DNA of 46,992 nt, from the NCBI GenBank assembly GCA_022763805.1, contig JALERC010000051.1, forward strand, positions 1-46,992. Direction: 5' to 3'. The position numbers and the translations under genes were made by a program. The notes beneath the pieces are model-generated. The model searched no databases, was not told the DNA's origin, and saw only the letters and a program-made list of their open reading frames with translations. This document shows positions 34,640 through 43,183 of the stretch, piece by piece. Source of the stretch: Mycoplasmatota bacterium. GTDB lineage: Bacteria > Bacillota_I > Bacilli_A > RF39 > UBA660. Positions within the stretch are counted from its first letter, which is position 1, and each line of letters starts with the position of its first letter.

Positions 34640-36244
34640 TTATAAATTTTTAATGATATATTTATATTCTTTATTTCTAATTTTTAAAAGTAGATACGCA
34701 TATTCGCAATCTATCATTTTTTTATTAACCTCTATGTAATACACATTTTTCTTAATAGACTTCTTAGGTTTAATTTGAACTAGTGAACCTCTCATTTTAT
34801 AAGTAGTTCCATTATATTTATAAACTATAGTTCCAAATTTATTAATTAAATTAAATGCATCTGAAGCACCATTAATTTGAACACCTTCACCTTTTATAAA
34901 TGAAGCATCTATTTTAAGTAAAGCCTTATCTCTTGTTGAATTTAAATTTGGTCTTAAATACTCTTTCGATGAATAACATTCACCTGTTTGAGGACAATAT
35001 TTATAATTATTAACAAAATCCTCTGCAATTTCAAAAGAATTAATTTCTAATGTAGAATTATCTAAAACATCTTTATTTAAGATAATCTCTTTTTTTAATT
35101 TAACATCTTCCTTTTCAACTTCTTTATCTAAATTCTTTGTTTTTAAAGCTACACTAACATAACTTGGATTTACCATATCAAAAACAGAAATATATCTAAA
35201 TTTATATTTACTATTTTTGAAATTACTTGGAATCTCATAAACAATTAAACTTTTAGTATAATCTTTTACACTAATATTTTCATCAACATAGACTTGACCT
35301 AAATCAGAAAAATAATCAACTGATACTTCTTCTACAGGATAAAATATATTATTATCAACAATTAATTGCATTCTAGCAGTATTAAATTTAGTATTAGCTT
35401 GATTAGCTTTAGCATTTAATTCTACAATAACATATAAGGACGATGTAATATTTTGTAATTTATAATCTCTTTGAGTTACAAAAGAATCACTAACTTCAAT
35501 CGTTAATCCTTCTGTTTGAAATCCTTCATTCATATTAAGAATAGTATTATTAACACCTGTACCTTTAAATATTGAATATACTATAAATATTATTAATACT
35601 AGTGCTAATACTTTAAAAAGAAATTTATTCTCTAAATATGCATATTTAATATTTCTAATGTTTTTATTTAAGAATCTTTCAAGTACATTACCCTCAACAT
35701 TAAAACTAACTTCAAATTCTTCTTTATCGGCATCGTCAATATCCATATCAAGAAGATCTCGTTTAAAATCAAACTTTTTAATATCAAACCCTATTGCCCT
35801 TATCATGGTAGGTATTAATATCGTTATCTGAATAAGTAGCATAATTAATGTAAAATCAAACATTAATCTTACATCTCTAGCACTCATGATGTTTTCTTCA
35901 AGATATAAAAATTGTCCTTTTAAATAAACATTTAGAACAAATAATAATGAAAACACTAAAACATTTACTACATATATTGTTTTCGGCTTATTCTTTCTCG
36001 TCAATGTAACAAGTAATATGAGAGAAAAAACAATTAAAAGAACCGGTAAAATATACATATATGAATTAAACATTGTTTCAGTAGCGCCTTTACCAAGTCT
36101 TAGCATTGTTGTCTTCATATATTCTGAAAGAAAATGGAAAAGATTATATGTTCTATAAACTAGGTATGCCATAATTATAGTTAATAATACATGTATTAAT
36201 TTAAAATATTTTATTAATATCGCATACGGTTTTCTAAATATCAT
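34640..36244 (-). CDS. Unknown polytopic membrane protein with extracellular C-terminal domain
   Basis: No family recognised. The 534 residues have about five helices in the first ~150, a cytoplasmic stretch (about 155-210, Asp/Glu-rich), a further helix (about 212-232), and a ~300-residue outside domain of mainly beta sequence. The latter (EVSDSFVTQRDYKLQNITSS, KSLIVYEIPSNF, VFDMVNPSYVSVALKTKNL) resembles DUF4352-like immunoglobulin folds, although the match is not firm. Four residues from CPQTGEC could form a small disulfide loop. AAGGAGAG precedes the ATG. It lies between two secreted proteins upstream of the tad genes. Confidence 0.6.
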   Translation of the reverse strand: MIFRKPYAILIKYFKLIHVLLTIIMAYLVYRTYNLFHFLSEYMKTTMLRLGKGATETMFNSYMYILPVLLIVFSLILLVTLTRKNKPKTIYVVNVLVFSLLFVLNVYLKGQFLYLEENIMSARDVRLMFDFTLIMLLIQITILIPTMIRAIGFDIKKFDFKRDLLDMDIDDADKEEFEVSFNVEGNVLERFLNKNIRNIKYAYLENKFLFKVLALVLIIFIVYSIFKGTGVNNTILNMNEGFQTEGLTIEVSDSFVTQRDYKLQNITSSLYVIVELNAKANQANTKFNTARMQLIVDNNIFYPVEEVSVDYFSDLGQVYVDENISVKDYTKSLIVYEIPSNFKNSKYKFRYISVFDMVNPSYVSVALKTKNLDKEVEKEDVKLKKEIILNKDVLDNSTLEINSFEIAEDFVNNYKYCPQTGECYSSKEYLRPNLNSTRDKALLKIDASFIKGEGVQINGASDAFNLINKFGTIVYKYNGTTYKMRGSLVQIKPKKSIKKNVYYIEVNKKMIDCEYAYLLLKIRNKEYKYIIKNL

Positions 36245-36290
36245 AACATTCTCTCCTTATTATTCTAAATATATTATACATTAAAATAAT

Positions 36291-36320
36291 AAAAAAAAAA
36301 AGAACAAAATTGTTCTTTTT
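36291..36320 (-). terminator. Intrinsic terminator after the Cys-rich secreted protein gene
   Basis: Minus strand: AAAAAGAACA-ATTT-TGTTCTTTTT plus a run of T, directly after the stop codon at 36319. Confidence 0.85.
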
Positions 36321-38931
36321 ACCAATCAAAGCTGTTTCCACAGTTACTATAGTTACTTCCTTTAATTGCACAACCCTTTACTTTCCATTTTCTAATGATA
36401 TCACTCTTACATTCAACACCGTCTTCATTACACGTCATACTTTCATAATCGGCATAACCAAGAATACCTGTAGACGATTTATTAGTATCATCATAAATAG
36501 TTGTAACTTTTCCATTCATTTTTTTATTATAATCTCTTATTTCTTTAATTTTAGTAGGAGTTAATTCTATAGTATACATAGGATCTAATTTATAAACATC
36601 ATAATTAGAAACACTTCTATTATTTGTAATAAAATCTTTAATTAAATTTTCATTATTCCAATTATGTCCTGGAATTCTATTACTTCCATCCATATTTAGG
36701 AAAATTGTATTAGGAAACATTGAAATAGGTCTATAAACAACATTTATTCCCTCTTTATTTGTATCATCACAACTAATTGTTTCTTTTGATTCATCTTTGT
36801 TACAATATTTTTTAACTTCATCACACTTATTAATCATAATTAAATTATCACAACTAACTTTATATGTACAAGAATAACTCATATCTTTATCATAAATTAA
36901 TTTTCCATTATATAATTTTTTGTCAAAAATAAATTTATTAAATTTATTCCCATCACCTAAAGATTCAATTCTAATATTAAACTCATAATCACCCGGAGTA
37001 GTTGAGTAATGTATTGGTAAATTACTATATCCAATATCAACATAATTTTTTCCAGCATCTTCTTTTTTATGATAAGATCTACCATTTTCTTTAGATATAT
37101 ATCTATAATAATTATCAGGAAGTGTATAATTTATATTTTTTAAAACAGTTTTTTCAAACCAATCTGTTAACGGATAATAATCTTCTATTACTTTTTTACA
37201 ACCATCAGTTTCATTACAAGAATATTTTAATAATTTTTTATTATCTAAATATGCTGTTCCTTTTGAAGATGTACTATCTATAGAATTACCACCTTGATAA
37301 TATATTTCGCTTTTAACAGTATTTGTATCTTTTTTTAGTTTAATTTCCTCGTTACCATACACTGGTTCGTCATATTTAAAATATAATGTTGGAGAGAAAC
37401 TATATTTTACTGCATATTCACTACAAGATTTTATTTTATTAATCATTGATTCACGATTTTTAATAAGTTTATCAACTTTTTCTTTTAAAGATGCTATTTC
37501 TGTTGCAGGTTTATTACTTTTTTTAGCACTTAAATATTCATTGTATGAATTGTTAATATCTTCTTCTATCTTGCTAAAATCAGATTCGAATTTTTTCCTG
37601 TTAATAACACCCTTATTACTTCCTTTTTTATTTGTTGTGCGACAAGTCTTCTTACCAGTAAATTTAATTGGATTTAATACAGCAAGAGAACCATCACCAC
37701 TAGTTTTATCTAATGTTAAATACCTACCAACATTAACAACATTAGCACCACTAGGTAAAGTATATTCTATTTCTTCTTTACAATATATAGCACAATAATC
37801 ATTAGAGTACTCTAAATAATTATCTTGAACTTCTTTATTTTTATTATTATTACTTTTAAAAATACAATTCCAATTACTTATATCTTTTATATGACCACTA
37901 TTTTTATCACTACATGTTTTAGGAACATCTGTACTAATTAGGTATTTACAAGAATCATTACAATATTCTTCATATTCACTTTCAGTTATAGGATACTTAA
38001 GATTTGAAGCATTACAGCATGCTTTTACTCCTACTTTAGTTTTATCACACACAACATCATTACTACAATATTTTTTATACTCTTCATCAGTAATTGGATA
38101 TTTCAAATCTTCCGCATAACAACAAGCTTCTACACCAACTTTAGTTTTATCACATTTAGTATCCTCAGGTTTTACAGCAAAATCTATTATATTATAGCCA
38201 TAACCACTATTAATACTTGCAACTAGTTTTTTATCAGTTGTTCCTTTATTATAAGATTTTATTGAAACATCATCAAAATTTGTATGAAGTATCATAGAAA
38301 ATGTACTAAATGTTTGATTATTAGTCATACCACCGTCACGTGCTATTTCTTTTATAGTTGAAAAATACAAAGTATTATTTCTAAAACCTGTAAAATAAGG
38401 TTCTATTATAATACGAAAGCCATACTTCGAAGCATTATTTTGATTTGAAGATTGATTACAATTAGATAAGTTTTTACCCTTTTTTTCACAATAGTTAACA
38501 AAATATGTATTCAATTTATCTTTATAATTAGCTTTTGTTAATCCCATATTGGCTGTTTCATTTAATAATTTAATAAAATTATCAATATTATCATAAAAAT
38601 AATTTTTTAAACCAGTTGCATTATAACCATCTGCAGAGTTTCCAGGAACATTAAATTTTTTAAATTCACTTATATTTCTAAAATTGTTATTTGTATAAAC
38701 TACACTTTGTCCAATTTTATCACGTGTTCCATTTTCATTAAAATAATATAATGAAACTAATACAGTCATATGATTCATATTATTATATGCACACATTGTA
38801 CTAGTATTATTAGGACAATTACTACTTGATGGCTTAACACCAGGACCACTTCCACCATTGTATAATGCATAAACACTATGTGGAATAATTAATGTAAAAA
38901 GCATTAGTAAAAATATAAATCTCTTTTTCAC
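36319..38931 (-). CDS. Large secreted Cys-rich protein with tandem repeats, unknown
   Basis: No family recognised. The 870 residues have a signal peptide (about 1-22, ending SVYA), no clear C-terminal anchor, LPxTG or repeat-type wall-binding domain, and about 40 cysteines. Residues about 259-326 hold two copies of a ~35-residue module with CDKTKVGVxACC and a closing YKKYC/YEEYC. A Lys/Glu coiled-coil-like stretch lies near 450-500. The end (SNYSNCGNSFDW) is also Cys-bearing. The start is GTG at 38931 with AGAGGTG ahead and an extended -10 promoter. It has its own promoter and terminator and stands at the head of the secretion locus. A disulfide-stabilised surface or tip protein is possible. 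Confidence 0.65.
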   Translation of the reverse strand: MKKRFIFLLMLFTLIIPHSVYALYNGGSGPGVKPSSSNCPNNTSTMCAYNNMNHMTVLVSLYYFNENGTRDKIGQSVVYTNNNFRNISEFKKFNVPGNSADGYNATGLKNYFYDNIDNFIKLLNETANMGLTKANYKDKLNTYFVNYCEKKGKNLSNCNQSSNQNNASKYGFRIIIEPYFTGFRNNTLYFSTIKEIARDGGMTNNQTFSTFSMILHTNFDDVSIKSYNKGTTDKKLVASINSGYGYNIIDFAVKPEDTKCDKTKVGVEACCYAEDLKYPITDEEYKKYCSNDVVCDKTKVGVKACCNASNLKYPITESEYEEYCNDSCKYLISTDVPKTCSDKNSGHIKDISNWNCIFKSNNNKNKEVQDNYLEYSNDYCAIYCKEEIEYTLPSGANVVNVGRYLTLDKTSGDGSLAVLNPIKFTGKKTCRTTNKKGSNKGVINRKKFESDFSKIEEDINNSYNEYLSAKKSNKPATEIASLKEKVDKLIKNRESMINKIKSCSEYAVKYSFSPTLYFKYDEPVYGNEEIKLKKDTNTVKSEIYYQGGNSIDSTSSKGTAYLDNKKLLKYSCNETDGCKKVIEDYYPLTDWFEKTVLKNINYTLPDNYYRYISKENGRSYHKKEDAGKNYVDIGYSNLPIHYSTTPGDYEFNIRIESLGDGNKFNKFIFDKKLYNGKLIYDKDMSYSCTYKVSCDNLIMINKCDEVKKYCNKDESKETISCDDTNKEGINVVYRPISMFPNTIFLNMDGSNRIPGHNWNNENLIKDFITNNRSVSNYDVYKLDPMYTIELTPTKIKEIRDYNKKMNGKVTTIYDDTNKSSTGILGYADYESMTCNEDGVECKSDIIRKWKVKGCAIKGSNYSNCGNSFDW
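37954..38157 (-). repeat. Two tandem copies of a ~105-base coding repeat
   Basis: Within the large secreted protein, residues about 259-291 and 294-326 repeat the pattern CDKTKVGV(E/K)ACC ... LKYPIT(D/E) ... YC with a period of 35 residues. Each copy carries four cysteines, suggesting a small disulfide-bonded unit. Confidence 0.85.
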
Positions 38932-38960
38932 GCCACACCTCTTTTATCTTTTATAACTTG

Positions 38961-38969
38961 ATTATATCA
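38961..38969 (-). promoter_or_regulatory. Extended -10 promoter (TGATATAAT)
   Basis: Perfect TATAAT with TG one base before it, about 30 bases ahead of the GTG start of the large secreted protein. No good -35 is seen. Confidence 0.6.
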
Positions 38970-38974
38970 TAAAT

Positions 38975-39002
38975 TAAAAAAATAAGAAATTATTTCTTAT
39001 TT
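38975..39002 (-). terminator. Intrinsic terminator after cotJC
   Basis: Minus strand: AATAAGAAAT/ATTTCTTATT followed by T; the ascending stem includes the last codons and the stop of cotJC. Confidence 0.75.
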
Positions 39003-39547
39003 TCTAAATAATAATTTCTTAATTCTTTAAAACGTTGGTAATGGATTATTTCTCTTTGTCTTAAAAACTCTAATGGTCCAATAATATCTATATCATCAGT
39101 TAAATCAAGCAAATGTTCATATGTAGCCCTAGCACGTTGTTCTGATGCCATATCACTTTCTAAATCAGCAATATAATCTCCTGTAGTAGAAATATATGAA
39201 GTTGTAAAAGGAACTCCACTCGCACTCATAGGAAAAACAGCATTATCATGTTCAGTATAATAATCAGCTAATCCATTTTTCTTTAACTCATCAATGCTTG
39301 CTCCCTTAATTAGTTGCATAATCATTGTTGCAATAATTTCTATATGTGCTAACTCTTCAGTAGCAATATCTGTTAAAAGAGCATATCCTCTATCATCAGG
39401 CATACTATATCTTTGATTCATATACATAAGGCATGCTGACATCTCTGAATTAGGTCCCCCATATTGACTGAGGAGATTTTTAGCCATCTTAATATCTTTT
39501 TTTCTAATATTAACTGGATATTCTAATTTCTTTTCATACTTCCACAT
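38990..39547 (-). CDS. cotJC: CotJC, spore coat protein of the manganese catalase family
   Basis: Inner spore coat protein with the Mn-catalase ferritin-like fold. The 185 residues show the start MWKYEKKLEYPV, GGPNSEMSACLMYMNQRY, the metal-binding EELAHIEIIATMI (EExxH-type), ASGVPFTTSYISTTGDYIADLESDMASEQRARATYE and the second metal helix EIIHYQRF. Length and motifs match CotJC. It overlaps the preceding CotJA-CotJB gene by 14 bases and ends with a terminator. In B. subtilis the operon is made in the mother cell under sigma-E. Confidence 0.95.
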   Translation of the reverse strand: MWKYEKKLEYPVNIRKKDIKMAKNLLSQYGGPNSEMSACLMYMNQRYSMPDDRGYALLTDIATEELAHIEIIATMIMQLIKGASIDELKKNGLADYYTEHDNAVFPMSASGVPFTTSYISTTGDYIADLESDMASEQRARATYEHLLDLTDDIDIIGPLEFLRQREIIHYQRFKELRNYYLENKK

Positions 39548-39971
39548 TATTATCCCCCTCCCAAGGCCAAGGAGAATTTATCCATGCGTATGGATAATCA
39601 TTTAAAGATTCACTATATATTGTTAAAGGACCATATTGTTTTTGATATTCATATACATATTCATTATAATCTTTACGACACATATTAAATCTTTCTAATA
39701 TTTCCTTATCATTAGGATGCGTATCAAGATACATTCCTAAATCAATAATTGCTAGTTCTAAACAATCAATTGTAGTAAGTAGTTCTGCTTGTTTATTCTT
39801 TGGAACTATTTTAATTGGTTCATTAGTTTTATATTTATTATATAAATCTTTAAACATATTTCCTCTAATAAATCCCTCGTATGGTTCATATAAACTTACA
39901 TTATTCTGGTTATAATTTGGTTGGTTATAATTATTATTTAAATAATTATAATAATCTCTATAATAATTCAT
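39534..39971 (-). CDS. cotJB: CotJA-CotJB fusion, spore coat protein
   Basis: The 145 residues join two proteins that are separate in Bacillus. Residues about 25-50 (YEPYEGFIRGNMFKDLYNKY) are CotJA-like. Residues about 60-145 match CotJB: ELLTTIDCLELAIIDLGMYLDTHPND, CRKDYNEYVYEYQKQYGPLT and the closing WINSPWPWEG. The first 24 residues are Asn/Tyr-rich. GGAGG precedes the ATG. Length is about that of CotJA plus CotJB with a shortened CotJA end. CotJC is encoded next, with overlap, so all three functions stay in one transcript. Some other Bacillota may share the fusion; this cannot be checked here. Confidence 0.85.
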   Translation of the reverse strand: MNYYRDYYNYLNNNYNQPNYNQNNVSLYEPYEGFIRGNMFKDLYNKYKTNEPIKIVPKNKQAELLTTIDCLELAIIDLGMYLDTHPNDKEILERFNMCRKDYNEYVYEYQKQYGPLTIYSESLNDYPYAWINSPWPWEGDNNVEV

Positions 39972-39988
39972 TAAATTACCTCCATAGT

Positions 39989-39996
39989 ATTATATG
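39989..39996 (-). promoter_or_regulatory. Candidate cotJ promoter -10 (CATATAAT)
   Basis: CATATAAT lies about 18 bases before the cotJAB start. It fits the sigma-E -10 pattern (CATA-n-n-AT/T) and also contains a sigma-A TATAAT. The -35 region is T-rich with no clear sigma-E box, so the assignment is weak. Confidence 0.35.
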
Positions 39997-40013
39997 CAGT
40001 AATTAAAAATAAG

Positions 40014-40041
40014 TAAAAAAAAAAAAGACTATTATAAGTCT
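40014..40041 (-). terminator. Intrinsic terminator after rpoE
   Basis: Minus strand: AGACT-TATAAT-AGTCT followed by at least ten T, overlapping the rpoE stop. Confidence 0.8.
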
Positions 40042-40472
40042 AATTCTTCTTCATCAACGATTGCAAAGTCATCAATATCATCATCAACATCATCAACATC
40101 TAATTCATCGTTATCAAGATTTTCTTCGATATCTTCTTCTTCGATTTCATCTTCTGAAACTTCTTCGTCAATTTCTTCTTCTTCCATTTCATCTTCGTCT
40201 TCCATATCGATATCTATTTTAACAGAATGATTATCTCTTAAATCCCATTCAGCTGAATCTAAAAGAATAAATCTCTTATCAGTTGTTAAAGATGTATAAT
40301 AATCACCAATTTTATTTGCAAAATCATCTTCAGAATACCCTAACAATTCACATATTTTTTGAAAGATTGCAGCAGTATTCATAGGTTTTTTATTTTCTTT
40401 TAATAATAAAGCAGTAAGATCACAATGTGAAAGTAATTCTAACTCTGCTTGTGTCATATCTTTTATTTTCAT
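40032..40472 (-). CDS. rpoE: RNA polymerase delta subunit
   Basis: Small acidic subunit of Gram-positive RNA polymerase that helps recycling and sharpens promoter response. The 146 residues have the folded HARE-HTH domain (about 1-90: MTQAELELLSHCDLTALLLKEN, NTAAIFQKICELLGYSEDDF, DKRFILLDSAEWDLRDN) and a nearly pure Asp/Glu tail (92-146), the standard layout. GGAGG precedes the ATG. It has a consensus-like sigma-A promoter and its own terminator. In Bacilli rpoE often lies near argS and a DUF1934 gene, and the DUF1934 gene is next door here. Confidence 0.95.
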   Translation of the reverse strand: MKIKDMTQAELELLSHCDLTALLLKENKKPMNTAAIFQKICELLGYSEDDFANKIGDYYTSLTTDKRFILLDSAEWDLRDNHSVKIDIDMEDEDEMEEEEIDEEVSEDEIEEEDIEENLDNDELDVDDVDDDIDDFAIVDEEELDL

Positions 40473-40504
40473 AAATTTCCTCCTACAGTCTTATGCACGA
40501 CTTA

Positions 40505-40532
40505 ATTTTATCATATATTTTGCGTGTGTCAA
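40505..40532 (-). promoter_or_regulatory. Sigma-A promoter TTGACA-N16-TAAAAT for rpoE
   Basis: Consensus -35 and 5-of-6 -10 with 16-base spacing, about 32 bases before the ATG. Confidence 0.75.
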
Positions 40533-40582
40533 TACCCTTTTTATTCATTTATATATTATGTAGTGTTAAAAAAAAATATACA

Positions 40583-40954
40583 CTATTCTCTATACGTTAC
40601 AGTATATTTAAATTCTTGTGGGTTATCTGAATCTAATATCATTAGGTAATTAACCTCAAATCCGTTTTCATTTATCTCTAATTTTTTTGTTTTAACATCT
40701 AAGTCTAAATTACCTAATCCCTTTATTTTATATATACCTTTTTTAGTTTCTAATAAAGATGCAACAATAACAATTTCATATTCATCACATCTTCTATCGA
40801 TTTCTATTTCGTTATCATTTATTGTGATTGTTATACCAATATTATTATCAAAAAATTTAATTTTATTATCTGTTTTTAAACCCATACAATCGGTACTAAA
40901 AAATTTCTTTTCGTTAACATTCTCTAATTTTGTAATGATATTTATTTTACCCAT
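40583..40954 (-). CDS. DUF1934 (YwiB-like) protein
   Basis: Small cytoplasmic beta-barrel-like protein of unknown role. The 123 residues are almost all beta strands: KIKFFDNNIGITITINDNEIEIDR, GIYKIKGLGNLDLDVKTKKLEINENGFEVNYLMILDSD, consistent with DUF1934 (about 140 residues in B. subtilis YwiB). Position one gene upstream of rpoE also fits, since ywiB, argS and rpoE are near neighbours in many Bacilli; argS is absent here. AGGTG precedes the ATG at 40954, behind an extended -10 promoter. A T-rich inverted repeat (TAGTGT/ACACTA) follows the stop but is not a standard terminator. Confidence 0.75.
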   Translation of the reverse strand: MGKINIITKLENVNEKKFFSTDCMGLKTDNKIKFFDNNIGITITINDNEIEIDRRCDEYEIVIVASLLETKKGIYKIKGLGNLDLDVKTKKLEINENGFEVNYLMILDSDNPQEFKYTVTYRE

Positions 40955-40979
40955 AAAAACACCTCACGTTTTTTTAAAG

Positions 40980-40988
40980 ATTATATCA
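40980..40988 (-). promoter_or_regulatory. Extended -10 promoter (TGATATAAT) for the DUF1934 gene
   Basis: Perfect TATAAT with a TG extension 25-30 bases before the ATG, in the divergent region shared with the PBP gene. Confidence 0.6.
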
Positions 40989-41046
40989 TATTTTTGCTTA
41001 TATTTTCCATACTTTTAGAAATACTATTTAATGGTAAGGTGATTAT

Positions 41047-42975
41047 ATGAAAAAATGTTTATTTTATTTAACGACAATACTATTAGTATTATATGGATCA
41101 TTATATGTTTATGCTAAATTTGATAATAAAATATCTATAAAGAGTGCTAATAGTTTTTATATGTATGATAATAATAACGAAATATTCAATAAAGAAGATA
41201 ATTGGGTATCAATTAAAGAAATATCTCCAAACTTAATCAATGCTACTATTTCTATTGAAGATAAACACTTTTATAATCATGTTGGATTTGATTATTTAAG
41301 AATTATGAAAGCCATGACAGTAAACATAAAAAATATGAAAAATTTAGAAGGTGCATCAACAATTACACAACAATTAGCAAAAAACTTATTTTTGGATTTT
41401 GATAAAACATGGGAACGAAAAATTGAAGAAGCATGGTTAACTATAAAATTAGAAAGTAATTTTACTAAAAATGAAATATTAGAAGGATATTTAAACACTA
41501 TCAATTATGGTGGTGTATTTGGAATTGAAAATGCAAGTATTTATTATTTTGGAAAAAGTGCAAAAGATTTAAATTTAGCAGAAGCATCAATTTTAGCAGG
41601 AATACCTAAATCACCATCATATTATTCTCCCATAACAAATTATGATAATGCTAAAATGAGACAAAAAATAATTTTAAATGCAATGGTTAATAATAAATTT
41701 ATAAATGAATCTGAAAAAGAAAAAGCTATTTCTGAAAAATTAAATATAGTTGGAAAATACGAAAAAAATAACTCAAACACTTTAATGTATTATCAAGATG
41801 CTGTTATAAAAGAATTAAATAGTATTAAAAGTATTCCAAAATCATTTATTAAAACCGGAGGACTAAAAATATATACTAATTTAGATTTAAATACGCAAAT
41901 TGATTTAGAAAATAATATTGAAAAATATTTAAAAAATGATCAAGATTTACAAGTTGCAAGTGTAATGGTAAATCCCAATGACGGAAAAATTATTGCTCTA
42001 ATTGGTGGAAGAAATTATAAAAAAAGTGAATTTAATAGAGCTATAGAATCAAAAAGACAAGTCGGTTCGACTCTTAAACCGTTTTTATATTATTCAGCAT
42101 TAGAAAATGGTTTTACAGCATCTACTACTTTTAATAGTAGTAAAACTACATTTGTGTTTTCAAATGATGAAAAATATAGTCCTAAAAATTACGGTGACAT
42201 ATATGCTAATAAAGATATCACTATGGCTGCAGCACTTGCCTACTCTGACAATATTTATGCCGTAAAAACTCATTTATTTTTAGGAGAAAATAATTTAGTA
42301 AACATGTTAAATAGAATTGGAATAACTTCCAACTTATCACCTGTACCTTCATTAGCATTAGGTACATCAGAAATTAATATAATTGATATGACTTCATCAT
42401 ATTCTGTATTTGCTAATAATGGATATAAAATTAAACCACATTTAATAGAAAAAATTGTTGATATGAATGGTAAAGTATTATATGAATTTAATGAAGAAAA
42501 AAAACTAATACTTAACCAAAGTACTACTTATATTATGAATGAATTATTATCTAACTGTTATAATAATGTATTTGTAGATTATAATTATCCTACTTGTATT
42601 AATATAGCATCAAAAGTTAGTAATAAATATGCTATTAAAACTGGTACAACCGATACAGATCATCTGATATTTGGCTATAATCCAGAAATAGTTCTAGGAA
42701 TATGGTCTGGATATGATAATAACGATGATACATATCCAGAAGTGAGTACAAATATAAAATTAGCATGGATTGATACAATAGAAAATTATTTTAAAAAAAA
42801 TAAAGCAACATGGTATAAGAAGCCAGATAATATAGTTGGTGTCCCAGTTAATCCCATTACTGGTGAACTAAATACTAATAAGAATACGATATTATATTAT
42901 ATAAAGGGCACAGAACCAACAACAAATAATGAATTAGATGAATTTATTCCAACATTAAAAGAGGAAACTAATTAA
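41047..42975 (+). CDS. Class A penicillin-binding protein (PBP1A-type)
   Basis: Bifunctional peptidoglycan synthase: glycosyltransferase (GT51) and transpeptidase on the outside of the membrane. The 642 residues have an N-terminal anchor (about 5-23). The GT51 domain follows with ISIEDKHFYNHVGFD (catalytic Glu near 71), GASTITQQLAKNLFL, RKIEEAWLTIKLE and a closing LAEASILAGIPKSPS. The transpeptidase has Ser341-TLK (SxxK), SDN at 400-402 and KTGTT from 531. All key residues are present. AGGTGAT lies five bases before the ATG. It is transcribed away from the DUF1934 gene and meets the DUF1450 gene tail-to-tail with an 8-base overlap. Confidence 0.96.
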   Translation: MKKCLFYLTTILLVLYGSLYVYAKFDNKISIKSANSFYMYDNNNEIFNKEDNWVSIKEISPNLINATISIEDKHFYNHVGFDYLRIMKAMTVNIKNMKNLEGASTITQQLAKNLFLDFDKTWERKIEEAWLTIKLESNFTKNEILEGYLNTINYGGVFGIENASIYYFGKSAKDLNLAEASILAGIPKSPSYYSPITNYDNAKMRQKIILNAMVNNKFINESEKEKAISEKLNIVGKYEKNNSNTLMYYQDAVIKELNSIKSIPKSFIKTGGLKIYTNLDLNTQIDLENNIEKYLKNDQDLQVASVMVNPNDGKIIALIGGRNYKKSEFNRAIESKRQVGSTLKPFLYYSALENGFTASTTFNSSKTTFVFSNDEKYSPKNYGDIYANKDITMAAALAYSDNIYAVKTHLFLGENNLVNMLNRIGITSNLSPVPSLALGTSEINIIDMTSSYSVFANNGYKIKPHLIEKIVDMNGKVLYEFNEEKKLILNQSTTYIMNELLSNCYNNVFVDYNYPTCINIASKVSNKYAIKTGTTDTDHLIFGYNPEIVLGIWSGYDNNDDTYPEVSTNIKLAWIDTIENYFKKNKATWYKKPDNIVGVPVNPITGELNTNKNTILYYIKGTEPTTNNELDEFIPTLKEETN

Positions 42976-43183
42976 TAGTCTCCTCTATTTTTTTTAATAG
43001 TTCATTAACATCATTAGCGATAATTGGTATATCATTTGCTATTATAACAATTTTATTTCTACCAATACCACACATATTATTACAACCAATTTCAAAATTT
43101 AAATTATTATATTTTTTTTCTAATAATTTGATAATTTGTAAATGATCAAAACCTTTACACTTATTGCAAATACTAATTTTCAT
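42968..43183 (-). CDS. DUF1450-like (YuzB-type) small cysteine protein
   Basis: The 71 residues have cysteines in the order CNKCKG near the start and CNNMCGIGRNK in the middle. The end, ANDVNELLKKIEETI, matches the DUF1450/YuzB shape, which resembles a small thioredoxin-like ferredoxin fold. Metal or Fe-S binding is possible but not shown. The gene starts inside the end of pduL (11-base overlap) with a weak ribosome site, so it is probably coupled to pduL. Its 3' end overlaps the convergent PBP gene. Confidence 0.75.
   Translation of the reverse strand: MKISICNKCKGFDHLQIIKLLEKKYNNLNFEIGCNNMCGIGRNKIVIIANDIPIIANDVNELLKKIEETIN

Noticed and set aside
40040..40200. Simple repeat of TCATC/TTC units
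   Set aside because: It simply encodes the acidic Asp/Glu tail of RpoE.
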